A DNA stretch of 64,000 bases, taken from the NCBI RefSeq assembly GCF_001625215.2, contig NC_030385.2:34807598-34871597 (forward strand), written 5' to 3'. The notes beneath the pieces are model-generated. The model was not told the origin of the DNA and searched no databases. It saw nothing but the letters and a program-made list of their open reading frames with translations. Of this stretch, positions 1 to 13,271 are shown piece after piece; position 1 is the stretch's first letter; each line of letters begins with the position of its first letter. This stretch comes from Daucus carota subsp. sativus. Its lineage: Eukaryota; Streptophyta; Magnoliopsida; Apiales; Apiaceae. The position numbers and the translations under genes are program-made.

Positions 1-349
1 CCTATTTTGTAATCCTAATAGAAATAGGATTATATTTATTCAAACTAACAAAATTATAGATAAAATACAATTTATATTTAAGATTTGTAAGGTAATACGT
101 ACAATTTTTATTATCGATTTAGTCTTATAATTTTCTTAAATTTCGAATAAAAAATAAAGGATTGTAAAGATAATAATCATTAAAAAAACTGATAGCAACA
201 AAAATTAGAACCATAAAAGAATAATAATTTTTAACTAATAAATAGGAATCAAAAAATAAAAATAATTAACAAATAAAATAATATATAAAAAATAGGAATC
301 ATATATTAATTTTATGATAATGTAAATGGGTCTTGATTAGTATTGTGTT
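1..349 (+). mobile_element. Truncated Helitron-like fragment
   Basis: This stretch is nearly the same as 573-930 and resembles 3485-3820 inside the complete element at 1707-4398, so it is part of the same non-autonomous family. It stops inside the subterminal repeat (GTATTGTGTTTGA), exactly where the next element's 5' TATATAAAGGAGG begins, so its own 3' hairpin is missing. No coding sequence is visible. Only the part inside the window can be judged. Confidence 0.6.
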
Positions 350-1706
350 TGATATATATATATATAAAGGAGGATGCGGGCGTCTCTAGAATTGTTCGAT
401 TCAGTCATCTAATTTTTCTTAAATTTCGGATAAAAAGTATAGTTATAATTCAAAAAATCAGGTTCAAGAATTCTAAAAGTAATACAACTCTTTTCTTATC
501 GAATTCTAAATATGATACAATTCTTTTCTTATTTAGTTTTTCTTATTGAATTCTAAAGATGAGACAATTCTTTTCCTATTTAGTAATCCTAATAGAAATA
601 GGATTATATTTATTCAAACTAACAAAATTATAGATAAAATACAATTTATATTTAAGATTTGCAAGGTAATACGTACAATTTTTATTATCGATTTAGTCTT
701 ATAATTTTCTTAAATTTCGAATAGAAAATAAAGGATTGTAAAGATAATAATCATTAAAAAAACTGATAGCAATAAAAATTAGAACCATAAAAGAATAATA
801 ATTTTTAACTAATAAATAGGCATCAAAAAATAAAAATAATTAACAAATAAAATAATATATAAAAAATAGGAATCATATATTAATTTTATGATAATGTAAA
901 TGGGTCTTGATTAGTATTGTGTTTGACGAGCACGGGAGGCGGCCCAAACTAATTTTTATCTAAATAATAATAAATTTTCTATTAGTATTATGTTTGACGG
1001 GAAAGTCGCTAAAATAATTTTTATAAAAGAATGATAATTTTTAACTAATAAATAGGAATCAAAAAATAAAAATAATTAACAAATAAAATAATATATAAAA
1101 AATAGGTATCATATATTGATTTTATGATAATGTAAATGGTTCTTGATTAGTATTTCGTTTGACGGGCACGGGAGGCGGCCCAAACTAATTTTTATCCAAA
1201 TAATAATAAATTTTTTCTATTAGTATTATGTTTGACGGTAAAGTTGCTAAAATAATTTTTTATCTATGTTATAATATATTTTTTTTGTTACACAATTCAA
1301 AATAATCTTTAATTTTGTCATAATTAGAATAATTTTTAGTAGTATTGTGTTTGACAGTAAAACGACTCAAACTAATATCTAAATTATAATATTTTGTTAT
1401 AAGTATTGTGTTTGACAAGAGAGCGGCTCAAACTAATTTTGATCTAAATTATAATATTTAATTTATCATAAAAATAATAATTATGAATTAATATTGTCTT
1501 TGACGGGAGGGGGGTTCGAACTAATTTTATTATTAGTATTGTGTTTGAAAGGATGATCACTTAAACAAATTTTTATATCAATTATAATATTTTTCATTTG
1601 TGATATGTTTAATGAGAAGATGACTCAAAATAATTTTTATCCTATTATAATTCTGATTCATATCAAAATTTATCACGCGGCCGCGAAGCGCGGCTTTTTT
1701 CACTAG
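350..1706 (+). mobile_element. Non-autonomous Helitron, internally deleted
   Basis: The left end (TATATATATAAAGGAGGATG) matches the left end of the next element, but the leading TC is lost. The right end has the Helitron signature: a perfect hairpin GCCGCG-AAG-CGCGGC (1680-1694), six T, then CACTAG followed by T (CTAG at 1703-1706). Compared with 1707-4398 the middle is deleted: 350-570 matches that element's 5' part and the rest matches its 3' part. Between about 900 and 1620 a short motif like GTATTGTGTTTGACGG recurs many times, a subterminal minisatellite. There are no Rep/helicase ORFs. Confidence 0.7.
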
Positions 1707-4398
1707 TCAATATATATATATAAAGGAGGATGCGGGCGTGTCTAGAATTGTTCGATTCAGTCTTCTGAATTTTCTTAAATTTCGGATAAAAAATATAGTT
1801 ATAATTCAAAAAATCAGGTTCAAGAATTCTAAAGGTAATACAACTCTTTTCTTATCGAATTCTAAAGATGATACAATTCTTTTCTTTTTTATTTAGTATT
1901 TGTTATTGAATTCTAAAAATGATACAATTCTTTTCTTATTTAGTAATCCTAAAAGAAATAGGATTATATTTAAAAAATCAGGTTGAAGGATTCCAAGCGT
2001 CCATACAATTTTTTTCTTTTTGGATTCCAAAAGTAATACAATTTATTATTTAGGAATACTAAAAGGAGTAGGATTATATATATTCAAACTAACAATAATA
2101 GATAAATTATAATTTATATTTAAGATTTTTGGATTCTAAACGTAATACAATTCTTTTATTATTCAGGAATACTAAAAGGAGTAGGATTATATTTATTCAA
2201 ACTAACAATAATAGGTAAAATATAATTTATATTTAAGATTTTTAAGGTAATATGTACAATTCTTATTTTCTATAAGATATATCGAAGATATATTCGAAAT
2301 TTATATTATAAAATTTTATTTTTGATAAGATATATAGAACAATAATCTAATACTCAACTATGTTTAAGAGTCTAAATAGTAGACACAAATAATAAATTAG
2401 AGAACATGATATGTTCGAATCATAAAATTTATTAACTCAACGTGTCTAGAATTATTGAATTTAGTCTTATCATTTTCTTAATTAAATTTCAAATTGAAAA
2501 TAAAATTATAATTTAAAAATCAGGTTGAAAAATACAATTATTATTTTCAAAAGTTATAAAACTTATAGTCTTATTTTATTAAAAAATTTCAAATCATATA
2601 TCTAACAAATAATTTTCTTAAATTTTGAATGAAAAATAAAATTAAAAATAAGGTTCAAGGGTCGCAAAGGAAATACAATTCTTTTTCTTATTCAAGATTC
2701 GTAAAAAGAGTATGATTTTATTTATTTAATATAACAATCATTGAAAAAATACAATAAAAACATAATTCTTATTTTCGAAAGTTATAAAATTATAGTCTTA
2801 TTTTATTAATTCTATTCAAATTATATATATATAAATAATTTTCTTAAATTTAGAGTAGAAAATAAAATTAAGAATATAGAAAATATGATTATAATCTAAA
2901 AATCAGGTTCAAGTATTGTATAGATAAAAGGATTGCAAAGATAGTACAATTCCTTATTTATTTAAAAATCATAAAATAGTAGGATCCTATTTATTCAAAA
3001 TAACAATTATTTAACAAATATAATTAAAAAAATAATTCTTATTTTTAAAAATTATAAATTTTATAATCTTATTTTATTAGTTTTTCTCAAATCATATATC
3101 TAAAAAATAAAAATCAGCATCTTCCCGAATATCAAATTGTCTGTTCGTAGCGGTAAACTCAACTCTATCATGAAAACATCTTTGAGATCGTCGCAACCTC
3201 ATTCAAATAGTATGCATACATAACTTACAACCAATCTCAATAAAAATTGGATTCAGTCGTATAATTTTCTTGAATTTCGAATAGAAAGTAAAATTATAAT
3301 TCGAAAAATCAAGTTCATTTATATTAAAGATAATACAATTCTTTTTTTTATTGGATTCTAAAAATAAGAAAATTCTTTTCTTATACTTTTATTAAATTTG
3401 AGATAGAAAATATAATTATAATTTAAAAAATCAAGTTCAAGGATTCCAAAAGTTAATACAATTACAGTTCTTTTCTTATTTAGGAATCCTAAAAGGAAAA
3501 AAATTATATTTATTTAAACTGACAATCATAGATAAAATAAAATTTATATTTAAGATTTGTAAGAAAATACGTATAATTTTTATTTTCGATTTAGTTTTAT
3601 AATTGTTTTAAATTTCAAATAGAAAATAAAGGATTGTAAAGATGATAATCATTAAAAAACTAATAGCAAAAAAAAATAGAACTATAAAAGAATATTAATT
3701 TTTAACTAATAAATAGGAAACATAAAATAAAAATAATTAACAAATAAAATAAGATATATAAAATAGGAATCATATATTGATTTTATGATAATGCAAATGA
3801 TTCTTGATTAGTATTGTGTTTGACGGGTACGGGAAGCGGCCCAAACTAATTTTTATCTAAATAATAATAAATTTTCTATTAATATTATGTTTGACGAGAA
3901 AGTGGGTAGAATAAAGTGGCTAAAATAAAATTTTATCTATGTTATAATATATTTTTTCGTCATAACGGGACCACGGTCCAAAATAATTTTTATCCAGTTA
4001 TAATCTCTAATTTTATCATAATTAGAATAATTTTTATTAGTATTGTGTTTGACAGTAAGGAAACGAATATCTAAATTATAATACTTTGTTATTAGTATTG
4101 TGTTTGACAAGAGAGCATCTCGCATTAATTTTGATATAAATTATAATATTTAATTTTATCATAAAAATAATGATTATGGATAATATTGTCTTTGACAGGA
4201 TGGGGTTCGAAATAATTTTTTTATTAGTATTGTGTTTGACATGATGACCACTTAAACAATTTTCTATACCAATTATAATATTTTTTATTAGTGATATGTT
4301 TAACGAGAAGATGACTCAAAATAATTTTTAATGCTATTATAATATTGATTCATATCAAAATTTATCACGCCGCCGCGAAGCGGGGCTTTTTTCACTAG
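1707..4398 (+). mobile_element. Non-autonomous Helitron, full length
   Basis: It begins with TC (1707-1708) followed by AATATATATATATAAAGG and ends in a GC-rich hairpin (about 4370-4386), a T run, CACTAG, then T at 4399. TC...CTRR with insertion before T is the Helitron rule. It starts immediately after the CTAG of the preceding element, so the two are joined head to tail. It contains only AT-rich non-coding sequence, with the same TGTTTGAC minisatellite near the 3' end (3800-4310). It is too short for Rep/helicase, so any movement would depend on an autonomous partner. Confidence 0.75.
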
Positions 4399-4460
4399 TT
4401 ATATCAATAAAAAGACATTTCAAGGCAAGTTACTACGAAAATATAACTGAGTATCAGAAA

Positions 4461-5635
4461 GGGTTAATTATCTGAAGTGGACAAATGGTATCAACTTCAT
4501 CATTGATCTCCACGGGGTCTCAAGTTGCTCACTAAACTCGCTTAATGGTATCAAACTCATCACTGCCGTTAAAAAAAAGTAACGGAAGTTAGACGGAGTG
4601 ACAGATTGGCAGTTGACGTGGCACATTAATAAAAAAGACGGAAGAAAAACAAATGAAAGAAAATAAAAAAAAAGTAGAAAATAGAAATGCCACATAATTT
4701 GAAGTTTATATGGAAATAAAGTATGCAAACTTTTTATTAAATTGATTTTAGGATATAATTATCTAAATAAACGTATCGAACTAAATTTTAATATATAATT
4801 AACTAAACAATAAAGATTAACTTTTATGTTTTTTATTAGATTATAATTATTTTAAATAATATTGAAATGTTTTCTCTTTTAATAAATTTTATTTATGTGA
4901 ATATTATTATTGGCAAAAAAATATTTTCAAATTTTTTATATATCACCAACTTTTTTAAAATTTTAAGAAAAATCTAGAGATAGAACATAAAGAAATTCAT
5001 TTCGATTTTTAACATTTCTATTTCTTTTGGAGTTTCTTGTACCAAACAAAAACATGAAAATAAATATATGTAAATTTGACATATGAAGCAACACACATTG
5101 TCCAAATCTTCAAAAACAACACATAATGTTTAAAAATATTTTTTGCCAACAATAATATTCACATAAATAAAATTTATTGAAAGAGAAAGCATTTCAATAT
5201 TATTCAAAAATAATTATAATCTAATAAAAAACATAAAATTTAATCTTAATTGTTTAGTTAATTATATATTAAAATTTAGTTCCATACATTTATTTAGATA
5301 ATTATATCCTAAAATCATTTTAATAAAGCTGGCAAAAAAAAATCATTTTAATAAAAAGTTTGTATACTTTATTTCCATATAAACTTCAAATTATGTGGCA
5401 TTTCTATCTTCTACTTTTTTTTATTTTCTTTCATTCGTTTTTCTTCACTCTTTTTTATTAATGTGCCACGTCAACGTCAATCTGTCACTCCGTCTAACCT
5501 CCGTTACTTTTTTTAACGGCAATGATGAGTTTGATACCACTAAGCGAGTTTAGTGAGCAACTTGAGACCCCGTGGAGATCAGTGATGAAGTTGATACCAA
5601 TTGTCCACTTCAGTGATGAGTTTGATAATTAACCC
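4461..5635. mobile_element. Foldback Mutator-like element with about 0.5-kb TIRs
   Basis: The arms (4461 to about 4937 and about 5130 to 5635) are inverted copies of each other over almost their whole length, beginning GGGTTAATTATC and ending GATAATTAACCC. The flanks carry an identical 10-bp direct repeat, GTATCAGAAA (4451-4460 and 5636-5645), the target-duplication size of Mutator-like elements. The spacer of about 190 bp is AT-rich. ORFs in the arms are mirror images and not credible genes. Transposase must be supplied in trans. Confidence 0.8.
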
Positions 5636-5645
5636 GTATCAGAAA

Positions 5646-6225
5646 ATATAAATACAATGCAAGTTATCATAAAAATATTATAAGAATAAAACTTTGACTA
5701 TATAAATCGAACATGTCCGTAAAAATTTAGTATTTTAACAATAAAATAGTTTTGGTTCGTTTTTCAGCTTGGTTATAGGGTCGATTTAGTGACCGAACGA
5801 ATATTTCAGTTCAATTCGGTTGCATTTCTTCACATTTTCTACGGTTATAGCTTTTTTCGATTTGATTTTTCCATTTTTTGCGTTAGTTTCTTAGAAAAAA
5901 TTTCTCGACACCCTACATTAGCTTTTGTAAATAGAATGAGTAACACAACACATACAATCAATTTAGGATTATGCAGCAGAATAATAGTGTTCTAGGACCG
6001 ATTTCTCGTTATGTTTTAAGGACCGGTTTCTGGTTACAGGAATGTAAAGAGATATACTTGAACACTAAAAGACCAAAATATCCAATAACTTAGCAGCCTC
6101 TGCTACCTGGTCGACCGAGTCATCTTCTCAAGCCGCGTGTGTAAATGTACGCATAGCATATCATCACTTGTGTCACTGAACACCATCTCATCAAACAACT
6201 TCATTTATTTTCTTGCAGAGCAAAA
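5646..6225. other. Upstream region of the CUE-domain gene
   Basis: No coding feature is seen. A polypyrimidine tract and acceptor (TTTTCTTGCAG, ending near 6218) sit directly before the AGCAAAAATGG start context. The 5' leader of the next gene may therefore contain an intron, with an upstream leader exon in 6060-6150. This is only a signal-based suggestion. Confidence 0.35.
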
Positions 6226-9200
6226 ATGGGGTTCGATTCCGTATTTAGGGTTTTACTCGAGCTCTTCCCACAGGTACATGCTTTATAATATTATTACCAT
6301 TCTTAATGTGATAAATTATAAAGTTGTGATCTTTTAGGTTAAAAAGATTAAATTTTTGGTTTGGATAGAAAGTTGGATTAAATACAGATGATCATTGTTG
6401 ATTGGTTGCTTTTATATGTAAATTAGGTCGATTCGCGGATACTAAGGGCTGTTGCTTTTGAGAATTCCAAGGATGCTGATGTAGCTGTCAGTGTTGTTCT
6501 TGCTGAGGTTATCCCATCTTTTAGTGGAATTGGGTCTGCTGGGTCACCTTCCAATTTGCTGATTCCGAATGGAGGAGGTACTGCGTATATCATAGTATTA
6601 TTGTAGTTTCTGAATTCCGGCAAATTTCTGATTTTTTTGTATATGCCCATAAATTTGCTGATTTCGAATGGAGTAGCTACTGCGTATATAATAGTATTAT
6701 TGTAATTTCTGAATTCCGGCAAATATCTGTATTTTTTGTATATGCCCATATGAACCAATAGTATAATTGTGCAACGGATAATGTGGTTCTTGTTAGTCAC
6801 ACCCCTTTTTGGCTAGCTTGTTAATTTTTGTTTTTTTGTGAGCATAGTCTTTAGTTGTGGTTAATGATATTTGTTGTTGAGTTTGTTGTGTAAGCCTATA
6901 TGATGGAAACTTTTTTAATTTTTTTGTTGTGGTCATATATATAGATTTCCGAGCATCTAATACAGCTGATGGGAAGCATAATAATGTTGGGAATGTTGGA
7001 ATCTCTGAAGAAATTGTTATTGATAAGCAAATTCCATCAGCCAAGCCCGTGGAATCTAGTAATGCTGAGTTTGGTAATTTGGGCCTAAATTCAAATGGTT
7101 CAGGTCTAGGTACTGGTACAAGTGATGGTCATAGTCGGGTGCATGTGAATGCTTTTGCTAAGAATGTCAGTTTACCAGAGGGGCACCAAGTAAGAAGTAT
7201 AGAAGCAGGTCCAGAAGATGCCCTGTTAAATAATGCAGATGGATCTATGGATTCTTCATACCTTGATGAAGAAGAAAAAGCAAGTTTAGGTGAACTTGTA
7301 CGAAAAAATCATCGTTCCATCACACAGGTAGTTGAGGTCGATCTATCACCTGGTGAAATTATTTCTCCACATATTCCGGAAAGCAGCAGTCAGCTTGTAT
7401 GTGAACCAGGTTCACCAGCCACCAAAGTGGGGGAACTAGAAGCAGATGTTCCGTCGTTTATAGTTTTAGGGGAGGATGTACCCTTTGGTTATTTGGTTGA
7501 TTGTGAAATTGTGGATGTAATGAATAGGGTATCGGAGATATTAAGCGAAGATTTAGAGAATGAAGAACCAAATGGCAAAAAAGGCCGGTTTACTAGTGAA
7601 GTTGATGGTTTTGAGGATGAATCTTCTATGAAGGCTACTGTAATTAGCAGGTCTGACCAAATGTGTACTATTGAACTTCTTGGGGATGTTATTGAAAATG
7701 AAAAAACTGAGAAGGTATCAGTTATGCCTTCCATCTGCTTTAATTTATTGCATCTAAATTATAATCACAATAAAAAAGGTTATTAGTGTGGGCTAAATAC
7801 TATTTGAATGCGAGATGTGATACTGATATCTCTTGTTATTATATACTTCTTATTACCTCCTGAATGTTTTCCTTTGTGATTTCAAAATGTTACATTTCAT
7901 TTCTTTAGAAAATTCTTGTTTATTGAGTTCTATATCCATTCCCATTTTTCACTCTTATTCTCTTATGTTGTAGATTGCATTGCGTTCAGCTAAGGATTCA
8001 GTTTTTAGCTTGATCAGTGAAGTGGAAATTAAAGAGAAACTTGTAGAGAAAGCTAGAGAAGAAGCTGCACAGGGGGGATTGGATACACTTACTAGAGCAG
8101 AAGACCTAAAAAAGATGTTGCAACGTGCGAAGGAGACAAATGACATGGTTGTGTACAGTCTTGATTAATTATGCACTTGATGATACACTTTTTAGTTCTG
8201 GATTCCTTGTTTTATTTATTTATTTATTATTTTGGATGTAGCATGCTGGTGAAGTATATGGTGAAAAAGCTATTTTAGCTACGGAAACGAGGGAGCTGCA
8301 ATCTCGCTTAAAAAGCTTGTCAGAGGAAAGGGTCAAAGGTCTTGCAATTCTTGACGAGGTTCTGTTATATTCATCCCTTTCACCAAGCCCTTTAATTCTC
8401 ATGTATTTTGGAGTTCAGATTTGTAGCACTGAGACTAATGATATTATATCAACTTGATTCCACAAAATTCTATTACATGACATTGTTATACAGATTTCTT
8501 AACTTTATACAGATTTCTTAACTTTGATGCGCATCTTTTTGTTTGAGTTTGCTGAAATAGGCTTGTATTGAATATTGAATTTTACTTGGTTATTACGGGA
8601 TTCCAAACTATTTTTTTTGAAAGGTAAATCTAGAGACAACTTAGTGAAAGAAGTATCAGTTATTTATTTATGGTGCAGGCGGGGGAGGATTTGACATATT
8701 CTATTTTGTATATATGGAACCTTTATCCATACATTAAAGCTTTACCAATTCAAGTATTCTTCAAGTTTACATGTTCCTCATTTTCTTTCTCCTTTGGGTT
8801 ATTATATCTCGCACTTGCATAGGTTGTTATTTCTTAAGTCTCAAATTAAGTATTTTGCAGATACGTCAAGCGCTCGAGGTGCGATTAGTTTCAGCAGAAG
8901 AAGAGATTAAAGAAGCAGAGAGTGAAAAGCTTAATAAGGAAGAGTCTGCCCTGAGAATTCTTGCTCACGAAGAAAGCAACATGGAGAAGGTGGTTCAGGA
9001 GTCAAAGATTTTGGAGCAACAAGCTGAGGAGAACTCCAAGGTAGTAAATTCACAGGATGAGATGTTTTGAAACAATTTGTTCTTTGAATTACCTTAGCTT
9101 TTCCTCTCAATCTCTTTTTGTGCTCTGTTTCAGTTGAGAGAGTTCCTTGTGGATCGTGGTCGATTAGTCGATATGCTGCAGTAAGGACTATTGTACTCAT

Positions 9201-9800
9201 CTAGTTGATTAATTTTGAGGTTCTGTGGCAAATATTCTAAATATTTATGGCCTTATGCCCATTTTTGTAAATTAGTACACCATATCATAAAAAAAATTAA
9301 TGTAGGAACACACTCTTTATTTTTTGAGTACTCATCATATAGCACACAAATTTATGCCCTCCTTGATCTAATCATTTCCGCAGTTGCTCATCCTTTCTTA
9401 TTTTTCAGTTAATAGAGGTTATCTCCATATGTAATGATATTCTCAGGAAGTTTCACGTCTCTAACGCTCACTAATGTTTTTTTATATGCGCAGAGGAGAA
9501 ATATCAGTTATATGCCAGGATGTTACGGCTCTTAAATCAAAGTTTGACCAAGGAATTCCCTTGAGCAAATCCTTATCTTCCAGTCAGACCAGCTCCATAT
9601 CAACATCTTCAAGTTCATCTGTAGTTGGTGCATCATTTGAAAAGGTGCCTGAGGTGGTTGTTTCCCCAGATAACAAAAAGGAAAGTTTATCAGATTCAAA
9701 TGATGATCAGCTTTTCCACAGGGACGAGGTTCCAAGTGCTGGCAAGAAGATTGTGGAAGGTGATGAGTGGAATCTCGTTTTTCGTAAATTTCGCATATAG
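6226..9800 (+). CDS. CUE-domain, coiled-coil protein (8 exons, about 597 aa)
   Basis: Exons by splice signals and phase: 6226-6273, 6427-6577, 6945-7714, 7974-8147, 8242-8358, 8861-9040, 9134-9180 and 9494-9800, 1794 nt in frame. Residues 1-50 form a CUE-like ubiquitin-binding fold: LFPQVD fits the MFP motif, and VVLAEVIP about 30 residues later fits the LL end. Residues about 70-320 are acidic, low complexity and presumably disordered. Residues about 325-480 are heptad-like Glu/Lys-rich coiled coil. The conserved-looking segment LVDRGRLVDMLQGEISVICQ spans the exon 7/8 junction, and a Ser-rich tail follows. Plant genomes have one such long CUE protein annotated as an ubiquitin system component; its exact role is not established. 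The start is the ATG in AGCAAAAATGG. The last exon reads to a TAG at 9798; whether another splice trims the tail (after EWNLVF) cannot be seen. Confidence 0.75.
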
Positions 9801-12800
9801 TGTGTGCAATGAAGCAAACTACAACTTTAACGCGTATTTTGAACTTGCAAGTGATCAGATGGTTGTATATTCATCACCCTCTTCAGTTTTTCATTTGATT
9901 ATACAAAAACCGGCATTCTGTGTTATGTATTAAGATTCTGAAATAACATTTTCAAAGTTAATCAATACTCTGATAATGGTACTAAAGAAGTTTAACTGGA
10001 TACATTTTTAGATGAAATTTTAATGTGATAAAATCTAGCCACTAGTCAGACAACTTGGATAAAGTAGTTATACAACAGTGTTCTTCTGCAATGGAACAGA
10101 GCAAAACAAGAACAAGTCTGAGTGTACAGGAAGTTAAGTCATTGCTTCAAATATATTCTAACTTCAAAGTAACTAGAGTACACATGTAGTTTCTCTACTC
10201 AAAACTAGATATAATTCTGATACCTATGTATATCCGACATCAGTCTGTAACTTAAGCAAAAAGCCTCCTTCAATTTCATAGATCACATCTGAATAGTAGA
10301 CTCACTGGCAACAATAACTGTTTAGAACTGGTTTGACACAATGGCAGGCAGGCAAGTTCACTGAGCTAGCTCTTTGATGACTTATACTCCGAAATAAGTA
10401 CTTATTTTCGTAACTTAAGACAACCCCTAGCGCCAACAGAATAGTCCGGGCGAACCTCTGCCCGAAAGAGCAGCGCCGCGCCTCAGCTTAATCTTTCACT
10501 CTGTCCAGAAATTAGCATATCAGAAGCAGCAATTACTCATGCCAGTTCATAAGCAAAACAGTGCATCTCCATATGATATAAACTCTAGCCCTCTGCTGTT
10601 TGATTCTCTTAGAACATCTCTCCCATGACCGAGCCTTGGCGCATCCAATCGAGAAAGAATTTGCTGCCATAGCACCAGCTTCTACTTCCTCAACAAATGT
10701 TAAAACTTAAAACTCTTGAAAATTTTCAAAGTGGCTTGAATGGTTGTGCAGGGGACTGAGGGCTTAAATACCTAGCGAAATTCGAGATATGTGGTGGAGA
10801 TTATTGGTTCCATAATGTCTGGGACCATCTGATGTATGAGAATGAAAAACATAGCAGCCCTACTCTGTTTGTATTGTTGCTGATATTTATCAAAAGGATT
10901 GGTTTCAAGAGTCTTGACATATCTGCATACATCTGCATGTCTCCATACAAGAATACATGGGGCACCCTGTAGCTAAATACATAAATAAATACAAGTCTCC
11001 ATACAGAAATACCCATGTATGTATGTTCTTGCTTTATGCTTTATTTATTGTATCTTTGTTTTCTCAGAAACATACCACCTTGTTGATGTTTTACAGATGA
11101 CAACATGTTAGTCTATGTATTGTCAATTTGCAACAGATAAATAATTCATTCATATATTATAATTAATTTTAATTTTGCTAGTGGAGTATTATGTATGAAA
11201 TTCAAGGACCACAATAGTATAATTCTCTCACGTATATGTTAGACACATTAACGGAAGGCTAACCCAGGCTGAAGTTCCGTTTTCTGACATGTACAAACAG
11301 AATAAGAGTCCAAAGGACCTAAAGGCTGAAGTACATACCATCACATGTTTTCATGAAACACCTACCTAGTTCACATGAAGCATGTAATCCAAACAAGTCA
11401 ATCAGACAGGATGCTTGCCACTTATCATTGCCGGCAGTGACAAACCAGTTTAAAAGCCCACACCATTAATGACCTCTACTCAAACCTCATGGCCCATCTT
11501 TTAGCAGAGTTAAACACCAAAATTTACATTCTCAATTCCATAATTCTAGTGCTAAATTTCAATAAGTGAGATGGTTTTCGAGATTTTGCTATCCATAGCG
11601 TTGTGACTAGAGAGTTGGGATTAGGATTTAGGAGGATACCAGTATCTTGTCGTCTCGTCTTAGTATGTGGTCATCCTGTAACGAAGTTGCGTAAACTTAG
11701 CTTCTTGCCTTGCCTGATCTGGAATATGATTCCGCCACTGCTTTCACATAAAACGTCAAACGGTCATCCGTGCAAGGCCTCTAGTGGACAGACATGGCCA
11801 TTCCTAATCAGCAGCAGAAGAAGCCAGGATATTGAGTTGCTGTCAGGACATTATTCCGAAAAAAATGGGACCAACCCCACGTGATGAACCATGTCGCTAC
11901 TAGAGTTCTAACCTTCTAACCTTATCTCAAGGACGGCCAAGTCTTTGGTTTGTAGAATGTGTCCCTACTGGCAACTAACAGATAAATTGGCCTGCACATT
12001 TGATTTGTCTAATCATTGATTTCTCAAGTGCATCGCTTAATACTATGGATACGCCACTCTCCTATAAATCTCCCTTCTATCAGAAAAATGAAAGAAAAAT
12101 TTGCAGATGTGATCTCTTCGCAGAAGATGTGTATAGTGTAAAAACGAAAAAAAAGGGATCTGCACAAATTTTTTCGGATACGATGAGAGACTTGTGTATA
12201 GCCTCGGCTCTTATTATGTTCTCGTATTTATGGTAAAATATTGTGGTGTAGACTGATAACCGTTCAGATGTGATTACTCAGAAGCTTGGGTTTGTGTAGT
12301 ACATACATGCCTAGATCCTCCTCTATGCAGGACTTTTGAGTTAGAGCTAGCTGCTTATCTTGTCGAACCTACTGACTGGGGTCTCAATCAAAACAAGACT
12401 TTTGAGTTAGAGCTAGCTGTTTACCGAACCTAGTGATTGGGGTCGAAAGACTCGAAACAAGTTAGTTCATCAGTGAGGGACAGGCCAACTTTGCAACATA
12501 ATTGTGATACAATAATGATGAAAACACAGAACCTATACATGGATGATGAACTCTTCTGCCTAGTACACTTAACCAATAATATTAACGGAGTTAAATTCCT
12601 TAGCTAATCTAATCTAACCATGATCTACTGATATTGAGGGGCCTGGTCACACGAAAAGGGATAGAGTATTAAAGTGGTCTCAGTAATGAAAAAGATAAGC
12701 AATTTCCTTGGTAAGAGAAAACATAGCTAGAGACTGAGCATTTGTGATCAAATAAGTCTTCAAAGCCACAGATCATTGCTGTTTCATCCCCTGGGACTTA

Positions 12801-13271
12801 ATAAAAAATGTTCCAAACCAATAGAGACCAAGTAGCCCGAGAGGAGCTTCTTTGAATCCCTCAGGGGCCAAGGTCCCCCAAACAAAAAACCACCACATAT
12901 TCATATGTAAGTTATATGCATGGTCCCCCCAAAGAAATCGAATGGTCTACAAAATTCAAGCTCCCCCGCGGTTACTTTTGTGAGTTGTAAATGGCATGGT
13001 AACAAATTAATCAAAGGGACAACAAAACATTCTGATATGACCAAAATCTTTCACGTTTTAAACAGATTTGAAGGAACAACTCATATAGTACAGGCATTTG
13101 CTTGGATGCCAGGAAGTTTTTAAATCATTTACATGTGCAAGATCACTAACAAAAAAGGAGTACCTAAAAAACACTTGACTTGATATATCACAATGCCATC
13201 CCACCTTCCTATATCTTCAGTATGTCCACGCGGAATGAACTCGCCATACAACTTCTTAAACGTTTCTCACA
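9801..13271. other. 3.5 kb without a recognisable gene
   Basis: This holds the CUE gene 3' UTR on the left and presumably the glutathione peroxidase 3' UTR on the right. Short ORFs here (for example 11603-11884 and 12000-12236 on +) lack family motifs or splice continuity and are not called. A small GC-rich patch at 10430-10495 stands out from the AT-rich surroundings and contains a short inverted pair (CGGGC/GCCCG). I could not assign it to any RNA family. Confidence 0.4.
12331..12444. repeat. Imperfect direct repeat of about 50 bp, two copies
   Basis: 12331-12383 and 12397-12444 share GACTTTTGAGTTAGAGCTAG and the following CGAACCTA...GGGGTC, separated by 13 bp. It looks like a local tandem duplication in non-coding DNA. 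Confidence 0.7.

Noticed and set aside
900..1620. CRISPR-like array of short repeats
   Set aside because: The repeats are an AT-rich degenerate minisatellite inside a plant Helitron, with irregular spacing and no cas genes.
4468..4728. 86-aa minus-strand ORF
   Set aside because: It lies in the left arm of the foldback element and has a mirror version in the right arm; it is low-complexity Phe/Leu sequence.
10430..10495. GC-rich patch as a structured RNA gene
   Set aside because: Only a five-base inverted pair is visible. No tRNA, snRNA, snoRNA or rRNA signature could be recognised.
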